Under the pieces are notes generated by a model. It had not been told where the DNA came from and searched no databases. It saw nothing but the letters and a program-made list of their open reading frames with translations. From AC-49 sp963817035 (GTDB taxonomy: Bacteria > Actinomycetota > Thermoleophilia > Solirubrobacterales > Solirubrobacteraceae), in assembly GCA_963817035.1 (NCBI GenBank), contig CAWFMM010000003.1:434001-498000 (forward strand): a stretch of 64,000 bases of DNA, written 5' to 3'. The position numbers and the translations under genes are program-made. Below are positions 1-7,025 of the stretch, one piece after another; position 1 is the first letter of the stretch, and every line of letters begins with the position of its first letter.

Positions 1-329
1 TCATCGACCTGCCGTCGTGTAGCGACATCCTCGCGCGCGCGAAGCCGCCTCACACCGCCTGCGCGCCGGGCACGACCGAGGCGATCCTGCGAATCGTCGG
101 CTCAGCACTGCTGTTCTTCATCGGCTTGGCCCTTGACGCGCTGGGCCGGCAGGGGCGCGACGGGATCGGCATCGTCCTCCCGCTGGCGATCGCCGGCTTC
201 GTCGCTGCGGTCGTCGTCGCGCTGTGGCCCGACCACACGTCCGTGGCGCTCCTGATCGTCATCCCGGGCGCGTTCCTCGCCGCGATCATCGCGGTGATCC
301 TGACCAGGAGTCACCGACGAGCGAGCTGA
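1..329 (+). CDS. Membrane protein, 5' truncated by the window edge
   Basis: An open frame runs in from the left edge (first complete codon at base 3) to TGA at 327-329, giving at least 108 residues. It contains three hydrophobic stretches: one around LRIVGSALLFFIGLAL, a second beginning IGIVLPLAIAGFVAAVVVAL, and a third near the end followed by a basic tail (TRSHRRAS). A short loop after the first segment carries RQGRDG. This looks like the C-terminal part of a small multi-pass membrane protein. I do not recognise the family; the real start lies outside the window. It is transcribed toward the convergent tatA gene, 34 bp away. Confidence 0.5.
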   Translation, partial: IDLPSCSDILARAKPPHTACAPGTTEAILRIVGSALLFFIGLALDALGRQGRDGIGIVLPLAIAGFVAAVVVALWPDHTSVALLIVIPGAFLAAIIAVILTRSHRRAS

Positions 330-363
330 CGGGCGACGACGGCGGGCCGACCCCGCCCGGCGC

Positions 364-666
364 CTACTCGCCGAACGCGGAGTTCGCGGTGTCGTTCGTC
401 GGCGGTGCGGCGGCAGCGACCGGTGCCGCCACGGCGGCGGGAGCAGCCGCGGGGGCCGCCGGAGCAGCCGCGGGCGCCTCAGCCGGCTGGGCGCTGGCCT
501 CGACGACGGCGGGCTTGTCCTCTTCGTTCTCGCCGGTGACCGAGGCCTTGAACTCACGCATGCCGGTACCGAGGGAGCGGCCGAGCTCGGGCAGGCGCTT
601 GGCCCCGAACAGCAGCACGATGATCACCGCGATGATCAGGAGGTGAAGCGGGTTTTCAAGTCCCAT
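364..666 (-). CDS. tatA: Sec-independent protein translocase TatA/TatE family, Ala/Pro-rich tail
   Basis: TatA forms the pore component of the twin-arginine pathway, which exports folded proteins across the cytoplasmic membrane. The 100-residue product starts MGLENPLHLLIIAVIIVLLF, a single N-terminal membrane helix, followed by the family hinge FGAKRLPELGRSLG and an amphipathic helix to about residue 45. Residues 55-95 are a low-complexity Ala/Pro tail, common in actinobacterial TatA. A second TatA-type gene lies immediately upstream (11 bp gap), so the two are probably co-transcribed; no tatC is visible. A ferritin-like protein with a twin-arginine signal at the far end of the window is a plausible substrate type. 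Confidence 0.9.
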   Translation of the reverse strand: MGLENPLHLLIIAVIIVLLFGAKRLPELGRSLGTGMREFKASVTGENEEDKPAVVEASAQPAEAPAAAPAAPAAAPAAVAAPVAAAAPPTNDTANSAFGE

Positions 667-677
667 GGCTGTGAACT

Positions 678-884
678 CTACGCCTCCGTGTCGCTGGTTG
701 ATGCAGGAGCGGACGCAATCGCCGCGCTGAGGTCGGTCTCGTGACTGTCATCGCTGATCGAGCCGCGGAACTCCTTGATGCCGTTCCCGACCGAGCGGGC
801 GACGTCCGGCAGGCGCTTGGGGCCAAGCACGAGCAGTGCGATGGCGAGGATGAAGACGAGGTGAATCGGATTGGAAAGTCCCAT
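678..884 (-). CDS. tatA: Second TatA/TatE-family translocase protein
   Basis: From the ATG at 884 the product is 68 residues: MGLSNPIHLVFILAIALLVL forms the membrane anchor and LGPKRLPDVARSVGNGIKEF is the TatA hinge and amphipathic helix, followed by a short acidic tail. A GTG at 920 would add twelve polar residues (IRSRDGDAPIP) in front of the conserved start; I chose 884 because both paralogues then begin MGL-NP-HL. No strong Shine-Dalgarno site is seen before either start. It lies just upstream of the longer tatA paralogue on the same strand. The pair probably arose by duplication; which one is the main pore component cannot be told from sequence. Confidence 0.85.
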   Translation of the reverse strand: MGLSNPIHLVFILAIALLVLGPKRLPDVARSVGNGIKEFRGSISDDSHETDLSAAIASAPASTSDTEA

Positions 885-942
885 GGGGATGGGTGCGTCG
901 CCGTCGCGCGATCGGATCACTGACCGGGTCAGCGGTGGCGAT

Positions 943-989
943 GCACGTGGCCGCGGGCGCGCCGCCTATGCGCCCGCCTGGCCACGTGC
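943..989. terminator. Very strong GC-rich hairpin in the 921-1225 intergenic region
   Basis: Bases 943-960 pair with 970-989 (GCACGTGGCC/GGCCACGTGC outside, GCGGGCGC/GCGCCCGC inside, with a 2-nt bulge) around a 9-nt loop. There is no T-tract on either strand. It lies between the minus-strand gene ending at 1226 and the minus-strand tatA pair, so it could end the upstream transcript. The rest of the 305-bp gap holds no convincing gene; an 85-codon minus frame at 929-1186 runs through the hairpin and was rejected. Confidence 0.5.
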
Positions 990-1225
990 TGGAACGCCTG
1001 GGGACCGTCGATGAGGACACATCCCCCGATCGTCGGGGAGAGTGTCGCGACGATCGTGCCGGCCGCCTGGTCCGCCGAGACGACGACACCACGCACGACG
1101 GTCGCTGCGGCACTCTGTGAACCGCTATCCGATCCAGATCCGCGGCTCAGCAGGGGCCTCGGGCGGATGGTCTTCATGTCAGGCAACGTACGCCCCTCGC
1201 GCGCACGCCTGGACGTTCGTATCAG

Positions 1226-3568
1226 TCATCGCTGACCCCGGCGACGGTCGGCCCGTGGCGCATCGACCCATGGGCGCCCGTCGCGACGGCGGTGGATACC
1301 GGAGCGGGTGGCCCGCCGTGGACCGTCGGCGAACGTCGTCGTGTCGCCGTCGGAGAGCAGGATCACGAACAGCGGGCCGATGAAGCTCAGCGCCAGCGCG
1401 ATGACCAGCGGCCCGGAGTCATTGACCGCGAAACCGAGGATCGCCAGCGCACATGTGGCAACGACACCGGCCCGCAGCGCGGACCCGGAGGGCACCAGGC
1501 GCCGACGTCGCCGCGCGCTCGACAGCGCCCAGGCACCGAAGACGAGGAACACCGGCAGCATCCACGTCCACACCGTGTGACCGATGAGACCGACGTTGAC
1601 CGACACCTTGCGCGCGATCGTCGTCCGCGCGCCGTGGCCGCCGTCGTGGAAGAGGCCGCTGAAGAAGTCACCGATATCGGTGCGCGCCCCGAACGGCGCG
1701 AGCAGGTCGAAGCCGACCGCGACGGCGAGAACCGCGACGGTCGCCAGCGCAGCCAGCACCCAGGCGCGCGGCGTGAGCCGGCGACCGACCAGCGCGACCA
1801 TGAACAGCACGTAGATCGGGACGAGGGCGAGGATGCCGCCGACGTCGGTCCCCAGCGAGGGCGAGCCGTCGACGAGCACGATGTACCCGAGCCCACAGGC
1901 GCAGCCGACGAGCAGGTCGGCGCGGCGCCCCAACTGAGTGACCAGAACCGCGCAGAGCAGCAATGCGGCGGAACCGACGACGGCGAAGGTGCTGTTCGGC
2001 CAGCCGTAGAAGCGCCCGCCGCCGACGAGCGAGAAGCCGAGCAGGGTCGACCGGTGCAGCGGTCCGCCGATGATCACGTCGATCACCGGCACGGTGATCG
2101 TCAGCGCGAGCGCCCATGCCAGCGCGGCGAGTGGATGGCGGCGCGCGCCGGCCCACAGACACAGCGCCGCAGTACCCACGGCGAGGCCGGCCAGCCCGGC
2201 GCTGGCGACCGGAGCGCTGGCTCGGGTCGCGCCGGGAACGACTGCGACGAGGTAGGTGGCGAGCGGGAACGTGACGATCGTCAGCGCGGCCAGGCGCCAG
2301 CCGGCCGGCCGCAGCCGGCGATGCGTCCACGTACACAGGATCATCAACGCGAAGACCATCGCCTCGAAGACGATGGCGCCGATGATCGCCGGGCGATACG
2401 CGCTGGTCTGGGTGGCGCTGCTGGCATCCATCGCACGGAAGCGCGCGAGCCCCGGGTGCCCGGGAGTGACGTTCAGCGGATGGCCGACCATGCCGGCGGG
2501 CTTGGGCACGTGCAGCGCGCTGAGGATCGTCGGTGCGAGATCGGTGACGGCGACGAGCCCATCGCGCTTGGTCGACGACGACGACAGCGTCCCGCGCACG
2601 ACGCCGGGGCCGAGCGCAAGCGTCGGCGTCAGACCCGCGTCGGGCGGCGGCGAGACCGAGACCACGAGCACGAGCGTCTTCGCGGGCAGGCGCTTGAGCA
2701 TCGCCCCGAGCAGCGCGTCGGTGCGCAGCAGCGCCGCGCTGCGACTCGCCGCGGCGGGCCCAGGCAGGGCCTGCTGGGCGAACGCGGCCGCGCGGTCCAT
2801 GTCGCCCGGATCGACGACGACGGCGTCGGCGTCACGCAGCGCCGCGCTCGTCGCGCGCACCATCGCCGCCGGATCGGCGTGGGCGCCGCCGCGCGGGGTC
2901 CGCTGGACGAGCAGGCGCCGGTCAACCTGGCCGGTCGACAGCGCGAGGGTCCTGTCCATCAGCGCCAGGGCGGCGGGGCGCGACTGGCGCCAGCGGGCGG
3001 TCGCGAGGTTCGGGACGTCGGCGTTGGAGACGACGCCGGTTTCGCGCCCGGCGCGGCGCAGCGCGGTGCCGAGCGCGCCCGGCGTGCTGGCGATGTGGCG
3101 CCCGATGTTCGCGCGCAGGACGGGGACGCCGGCGGGAACGACGATCGTCCCGTCGGGTGCGATACCGGTGCGGATGGCCAACGCCTGGCCGGCGGTCGAG
3201 CTGCCGTCGGGCGCGTCGGCGGCGACCGCGAGGCCGGCCGACTTCGGCGCGGCGAGCCGCGAGCCGGCGCCGAGCGTCGCGTAGCCCTCGAGCGTGTTCG
3301 GCCGCGTGTCCTGCGAGCGGACGGTCGTCGCCGCGATCGCCGCACGCGTGTGCATGAGACGCCAGAGCACCGGCGTCGTGTGCGGACCAAGGTCCGAGAA
3401 GCCCAGATGCGGGATGCCGAAGACGACGACCTTCGCGTCACGCGTGGCGACCGGCCGCCCGCTCGCCTGCCAGCGCCCGGCGAGGCCGAGCGTGACCGCG
3501 GTGACGAGCAGCCAGACGCCGGCCACGATCGAGATCCGCAGCGCCATCGGCTTGGCCGACCAGGACAT
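1226..3568 (-). CDS. Large membrane protein with an alkaline-phosphatase-like extracytoplasmic domain
   Basis: The 780-residue product starts MSWSAKPMALRISIVAGVWL with a membrane helix at about 12-32. Residues 45-385 form a soluble region beginning DAKVVVFGIPHLGFSDLG; it also has an internal DAVVVDPGDMD and, near its end, GLVAVTDLAPTILSAL, a pattern seen where alkaline-phosphatase/phosphopentomutase-fold proteins place their C-terminal metal site (usually followed by a His; here by HVPKP). Residues 390-745 contain about nine or ten hydrophobic segments, then a basic tail. Fold assignment is inference from motif spacing; the enzymatic role, if any, is unknown. An 854-codon frame on the opposite strand is a composition shadow. 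Confidence 0.75.
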   Translation of the reverse strand: MSWSAKPMALRISIVAGVWLLVTAVTLGLAGRWQASGRPVATRDAKVVVFGIPHLGFSDLGPHTTPVLWRLMHTRAAIAATTVRSQDTRPNTLEGYATLGAGSRLAAPKSAGLAVAADAPDGSSTAGQALAIRTGIAPDGTIVVPAGVPVLRANIGRHIASTPGALGTALRRAGRETGVVSNADVPNLATARWRQSRPAALALMDRTLALSTGQVDRRLLVQRTPRGGAHADPAAMVRATSAALRDADAVVVDPGDMDRAAAFAQQALPGPAAASRSAALLRTDALLGAMLKRLPAKTLVLVVSVSPPPDAGLTPTLALGPGVVRGTLSSSSTKRDGLVAVTDLAPTILSALHVPKPAGMVGHPLNVTPGHPGLARFRAMDASSATQTSAYRPAIIGAIVFEAMVFALMILCTWTHRRLRPAGWRLAALTIVTFPLATYLVAVVPGATRASAPVASAGLAGLAVGTAALCLWAGARRHPLAALAWALALTITVPVIDVIIGGPLHRSTLLGFSLVGGGRFYGWPNSTFAVVGSAALLLCAVLVTQLGRRADLLVGCACGLGYIVLVDGSPSLGTDVGGILALVPIYVLFMVALVGRRLTPRAWVLAALATVAVLAVAVGFDLLAPFGARTDIGDFFSGLFHDGGHGARTTIARKVSVNVGLIGHTVWTWMLPVFLVFGAWALSSARRRRRLVPSGSALRAGVVATCALAILGFAVNDSGPLVIALALSFIGPLFVILLSDGDTTTFADGPRRATRSGIHRRRDGRPWVDAPRADRRRGQR

Positions 3569-3645
3569 AGGACAACGATGATGGCAACCTCGGCGCGCGG
3601 CGGGCGGGCTTCAGCGTGCAGGCGGGCGCGAAACAGCTGCACCGA

Positions 3646-3680
3646 GGGAAGGTTGGGAGGCGCCAACGGCGCCCCTTCCC
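3646..3680. terminator. Hairpin downstream of the 3725-4231 gene
   Basis: GGGAAGG at 3646-3652 pairs with CCTTCCC at 3674-3680, and inside it GGCGCC (3659-3664) pairs with GGCGCC (3668-3673) around AAC; a 6-nt bulge separates the two stems. It lies just beyond the stop of the minus-strand gene ending at 3725 and may terminate it, although no T-tract follows. The adjacent ACTCTCCCTCGCCGC (3682-3696) recurs in other gaps of this window. Confidence 0.4.
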
Positions 3681-3724
3681 CACTCTCCCTCGCCGCGCAG
3701 TTCGCGGGCCCCGCAGACAGTCCC

Positions 3725-4231
3725 TCAACGCGCCCCGTGCACCAGCGCGGAGTTCGCCATCGCCACCAGCGCGGCCTTCTCCGTCTTCTCCGTCCCCACC
3801 CGCGCCTGCATCTCATACGTGAACCCGCTACGCCGGAACTCGATCGAGGCCGGTGAGCACGAGCCTCCGCACGACGTCGCGCGGAAGTACCCCGTTGCGC
3901 CCCCGGTCAGCCTGACCTTGACCGTGTTGAACGGCGCCTGATGGCTTGAGCTGAACTCGGCCACGAAGCACGCGTTGGCCCCGTGGCACCCCGGCGCCGC
4001 GCCGATGTCGAGCTCGTACGCCTTGCCCGACGAGTCGACGGTCGGGTAGAGCTTTCCCCTGTAGTCCCCGGTCGGCATCGTCTCGGGCAGGTAGATCGGT
4101 CCGATCCCCTTGCCGTGCAGCGTCGCGATCTGATGCTTGAACAGCGGCGGGATCTTCACCGTCGCGGTCGCGGCCAGTGCGCTCGACGCGAAGGCCAGCA
4201 GGGCGACGGTCAGAATGAACGTGCGGCGCAT
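3725..4231 (-). CDS. Secreted hypothetical protein with disulfide-type cysteines
   Basis: From the ATG at 4231 the product is 168 residues. MRRTFILTVALLAFASSALA is a classic Sec signal peptide with a predicted cut after ALA. The mature part is polar with four cysteines in two pairs, GCHGANACFV near residue 75 and CGGSCSP near residue 118, spaced as expected for extracytoplasmic disulfides. I do not recognise the family. The frame stays open upstream to 4621 but that part is antisense to the STAS gene, so the signal-peptide ATG is the right start. A hairpin follows the stop. Confidence 0.7.
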   Translation of the reverse strand: MRRTFILTVALLAFASSALAATATVKIPPLFKHQIATLHGKGIGPIYLPETMPTGDYRGKLYPTVDSSGKAYELDIGAAPGCHGANACFVAEFSSSHQAPFNTVKVRLTGGATGYFRATSCGGSCSPASIEFRRSGFTYEMQARVGTEKTEKAALVAMANSALVHGAR

Positions 4232-4286
4232 ATCGGCATGTTGACAGCGGAGCGCCTCCCCGGCAGGGTTGACCCCACCGCTTTCC

Positions 4287-4694
4287 ATGGCCTTCTCAAC
4301 CCCGAAATTTGAAATGCGTGAGCACGTCATCGACGCGCGGACGCAGGTCATCAGCGTCAGCGGCGAGATCCACGTCTCGACCGTGCCCGAGTTCGCCCAG
4401 CGGCTCGACCATGCGATCTCGCTCGGCAAGACGCGGGTCATCCTCGATCTCGCCGGCGTCGAGTTCATCGACTCGACCGGGCTGAGCGTCCTGCTCAACG
4501 GCCTGCGCCGCGTACGCCGGGCCCGGGGTCGCCTGATCCTCGCGTGTGAGAACCCGACCGTCCTGCGGCTGTTCGAAATCACGCGCCTCAACGACACGTT
4601 CGAGATCGTCCCCAACCGCACGATCGCGCTGCAGTGCCTGAGCGGCCTCGGCGGTCAGGACGACGCGGGCGCGAGCTCGGCCGGCGCGCCGTAG
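4287..4694 (+). CDS. STAS-domain anti-sigma factor antagonist
   Basis: The 135-residue product matches SpoIIAA/RsbV-type STAS proteins, which bind partner-switching anti-sigma kinases when unphosphorylated and release a sigma factor. The core VISVSGEIHVSTVPEFAQRL leads to VILDLAGVEFIDSTGLSVLL, where the Ser of DSTG is the usual phosphorylation site. I chose the ATG at 4287; TTG at 4269 and ATG at 4314 are alternatives. No anti-sigma kinase or sigma gene lies beside it, so its partner is elsewhere. It converges with serS and the two coding ends overlap by 40 bp. Confidence 0.88.
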   Translation: MAFSTPKFEMREHVIDARTQVISVSGEIHVSTVPEFAQRLDHAISLGKTRVILDLAGVEFIDSTGLSVLLNGLRRVRRARGRLILACENPTVLRLFEITRLNDTFEIVPNRTIALQCLSGLGGQDDAGASSAGAP

Positions 4695-5917
4695 GGCGCG
4701 AGCGCCGCCGGCAGCGCGATCGAGCCGTCATCGCGCTGGCCGTTCTCGAGCAGCGCGATGATCGTCCGGCCGACCGCGACCGCGGTGCCGTTGAGCGTGT
4801 GCACGATCTCGAGCCCGCCCACCCGCTCGCCCGGTGCGCGCTGGCGGATGTCGAGCCGGCGCGCCTGGAAGTCGGTCGTATTCGAGGCCGAGGTCAGCTC
4901 GCGGTAGCGCTCCTGGCCGGGCAGCCACGCCTCGCAGTCGTACTTCTTGGCGGCGCTGGCCCCGAGGTCATTGACCGCGATGTTCACGACGCGGTAGGGA
5001 ATCTCGAGCTCGGAGAGGATCTCCTCCTCGATCGCGAGGATCCGCTCGTGCTCGGCTGCGGACTCGCTCGGATCGACGTAGGCGAACATCTCGACCTTGT
5101 CGAACTGGTGCACACGGAAGATCCCCCGCGTGTCCTTGCCCGCCGAGCCGGCCTCGCGGCGGAAGCACGGCGAGAAGCCCGCGTAGCGCAGCGGCAGCTC
5201 GGCCGCATCGAGGATCTCGCCGGCGTGCAGTGACGCCAGCGCGACCTCGCTGGTGCCGACGAGGAACAGGTCGTCGTCGGCGAGGCGGTAGATCTGCTGC
5301 TCGGTGTCGGGCAGCATTCCCGTGCCGAACAGCGCCTGCTCGCGCACGAGCACCGGCGGGATGACCGGCTCGAAGCCGTGGCCTCGCAGCTTGTTCAGCG
5401 CCCACTGCACCAGCGCGAGCTCGAGCATCACGAGCTCCCCGCGGAGGTAGGCGAAGCGCGCGCCCGAGAGCCGCGCGCCGCGTTCCATGTCGATCCGCTC
5501 GCCGGCCAGCTCAAGGTGGTCGCGCCCGGTCTTGGTCGCGTCGCCGACGACACGAATGACCACGTCCTCGGGCTCCGCCGCGTCGGGATCGGGCAGGTTG
5601 GGCAGGGTGATCAGGACGGCCTGGAGCGCCTCCTGGGCCACCTCAGCCTGGCGGACGGCCGTCTTGACCTCGGCCGACAGCGACTTCATCCGCCGCAGCT
5701 CGGCATCGACCTCGTGGCCCTGCGCCTTGCCCTGGGCGATCGCGTCGGACGCCGCCTTCTGCTCAGCGCGCAGCGTCTCGGCGGTCTGCGTCGCGTCGCG
5801 CCAACGAGCGTCGAGCGCCAGCAACCCGTCGATCGCCGCGGCGAGATCGGGCGCGCGGCGCGCCAGCCCCGCGCGGACCGCCTCAGGGTCGCGCCGGATG
5901 ACCTTCAGGTCGAGCAT
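4655..5917 (-). CDS. serS: Seryl-tRNA synthetase
   Basis: SerRS charges tRNA-Ser with serine in the cytoplasm. The 420-residue product has the expected length. MLDLKVIRRDPEAVRAGLAR begins the N-terminal coiled-coil arm (about residues 30-100), and the class II catalytic domain follows with FRREAGSAGKDTRGIFRVHQF (motif 2) and the end GLEIVHTLNGTAVAVGRTII (motif 3). The ATG at 5917 sits 13 bp downstream of the cytochrome c stop, so the two are probably co-transcribed. The C-terminus overlaps the convergent STAS gene. Confidence 0.97.
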   Translation of the reverse strand: MLDLKVIRRDPEAVRAGLARRAPDLAAAIDGLLALDARWRDATQTAETLRAEQKAASDAIAQGKAQGHEVDAELRRMKSLSAEVKTAVRQAEVAQEALQAVLITLPNLPDPDAAEPEDVVIRVVGDATKTGRDHLELAGERIDMERGARLSGARFAYLRGELVMLELALVQWALNKLRGHGFEPVIPPVLVREQALFGTGMLPDTEQQIYRLADDDLFLVGTSEVALASLHAGEILDAAELPLRYAGFSPCFRREAGSAGKDTRGIFRVHQFDKVEMFAYVDPSESAAEHERILAIEEEILSELEIPYRVVNIAVNDLGASAAKKYDCEAWLPGQERYRELTSASNTTDFQARRLDIRQRAPGERVGGLEIVHTLNGTAVAVGRTIIALLENGQRDDGSIALPAALAPYGAPAELAPASS

Positions 5918-5930
5918 CGCCGGCGCTCGG

Positions 5931-6335
5931 TCAGCCGGCGGGCGACGGCGGGGACTTCGCCTGGGTGCCGGCGTAGTGCGCCAGGAACTCGGCGATCTGG
6001 CGGGCCTGATGGCCGACGACGATGTTCTCCGGCATGAACGCGCCCGAGTAGCCGCCGTTGCGGATGGCGTAGAGGATGCCGTCCACCGTTTCCTTGCGCA
6101 CGTTGAAGTTCGGCCCGTCGACGCGCTCCTTGTCACGGACGTTGGTCGCCGAGCCCTTGGCCCCGACGGCGTCGAGCGTGTGGCAGCCCGAGCAGTGCTG
6201 CGTGAACAGCACCGAACCCCTGTGGTACTGCGCATCGACGCCGGTCGTCGACACGGAGTTCCCCTTCGACCCGCAGGCGCCGAGGAAGCCGACAAGCGCG
6301 ACGGCGCAGGCGAACGTGAGCGTGCGGCGGGCCAT
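5931..6335 (-). CDS. Class I cytochrome c lipoprotein
   Basis: The 134-residue protein carries a lipoprotein signal, MARRTLTFACAVALVGFLGAC, with lipobox LGAC, so it should be anchored on the outer face of the membrane. The single haem site is HCSGCHTLDAVG (CXXCH near residues 48-52), and MPENIVVGHQ near residue 101 offers the distal Met ligand within the usual YSGAFMPEN context. It is a small mono-haem electron carrier. The start codon lies back-to-back with the divergent cupredoxin-like lipoprotein gene, so the two periplasmic redox genes may share a promoter region. Confidence 0.9.
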   Translation of the reverse strand: MARRTLTFACAVALVGFLGACGSKGNSVSTTGVDAQYHRGSVLFTQHCSGCHTLDAVGAKGSATNVRDKERVDGPNFNVRKETVDGILYAIRNGGYSGAFMPENIVVGHQARQIAEFLAHYAGTQAKSPPSPAG

Positions 6336-6370
6336 TGGCGGCGCAGTCTATACGGGAGAATCCCGGCCGG

Positions 6371-6766
6371 ATGCTCCGCCCCACCATCCTCGCTGCGGCG
6401 CTGGCGGCTACCGCGGTCGGTGGCTGCGCCGCCAATCCCGCCCCGGTCAACGTGCACGGCACGGACCTGACGCTGCGCGTCGGCGAGTACATGATCCGCC
6501 CCCAGGTTGTCCGCGTGCACTCGGGACCGCTGCGTCTGGCGATGCTCGACATCGGCGTCCTGGCCCACAACGTCCATGTCCTCGGCCAACCTGATGACCC
6601 GCGCGGACCCTCGTTCGACTACGGCGGCACGCCGAGCGCCCACCCGGGCGACACCGTGCGCGCACCCGAGCCGCTGCGCCTCGAGGCCGGGCGCTACCAG
6701 CTCGTCGACACGATCTCCGATCACGCAACGCTGGGCGCGACAGGGACACTTATCGTCGTTCCATGA
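6371..6766 (+). CDS. Cupredoxin-like lipoprotein
   Basis: The 131-residue product begins MLRPTILAAALAATAVGGCA, a lipoprotein signal with lipobox VGGC. The mature part is a small beta protein with the plastocyanin-type order: VRVHSGPLRLAMLDIGVLAHNVHVLG, then PGDTVRAPEPLRLEAGRYQLV. The HNVHV segment offers the first copper His, but a later CXXXXH loop is replaced by DTISDHATLG, so a type I copper site is not certain. I chose the ATG at 6371; a TTG at 6335 would overlap the divergent cytochrome c start. Its likely role is electron transfer or metal handling outside the membrane. Confidence 0.65.
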   Translation: MLRPTILAAALAATAVGGCAANPAPVNVHGTDLTLRVGEYMIRPQVVRVHSGPLRLAMLDIGVLAHNVHVLGQPDDPRGPSFDYGGTPSAHPGDTVRAPEPLRLEAGRYQLVDTISDHATLGATGTLIVVP

Positions 6767-6780
6767 AGCCTTTTGCACGG

Positions 6781-6942
6781 ACTTTCGGCGCGAAGCGCCC
6801 ACAAAGTTGACTGACGCATGGAGGAGCCCTGCGTCACGCGACGAACATCACAGCGACCCGGCGTCACCATGTAGGCAGTCGCATCTTTTTTCACACGCGC
6901 GATCTGTCTCCAAACGGCGGCAACCAAGGTTGGCGCCGGGTC
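6781..6942. ncRNA. Structured intergenic region, possible non-coding RNA or mRNA 3' structure
   Basis: The 259-bp gap 6767-7025 has no plausible gene but holds three independent inverted repeats: ACTTT/AAAGT enclosing GGCGC-GAA-GCGCC at 6781-6807; TGACGCA (6812-6818) with TGCGTCA (6830-6836); and a long-range 9-bp stem, GACCCGGCG (6855-6863) with CGCCGGGTC (6934-6942), enclosing a T6 run. The first stem could end the cupredoxin transcript. I compared the layout from memory with common riboswitch classes (c-di-GMP, c-di-AMP, SAM, cobalamin, TPP, FMN) and found no convincing match. Strand and function are undecided. Confidence 0.35.
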
Positions 6943-7025
6943 ACCTAATTTCCGCCGCGAATATGCCGCAGTTCTGGCCGCGCGGCATGCGGTCGGGATG
7001 TTCGGCGCGGGCCTAGCGCGCGTCG

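Noticed and set aside
929..1186. 85-codon minus-strand frame in the gap after the tatA pair
   Set aside because: Its last 20 codons lie in a strong hairpin (HVARRAHRRRARGHVHRHR), there is no ribosome site and no recognisable domain; a real gene cannot be excluded but is not supported.
1292..3856. 854-codon open frame on the plus strand
   Set aside because: It is antisense to the 780-residue membrane protein gene, consists of Arg/Asp/Gly-rich low-complexity sequence and arises from third-position GC bias.
6781..6960. Possible SAM-type or c-di-GMP riboswitch
   Set aside because: A few short matches (CGGCAACC, CCTAATTTCC) resemble SAM-I joints but the order and spacing of stems do not fit, and no co-oriented gene follows.
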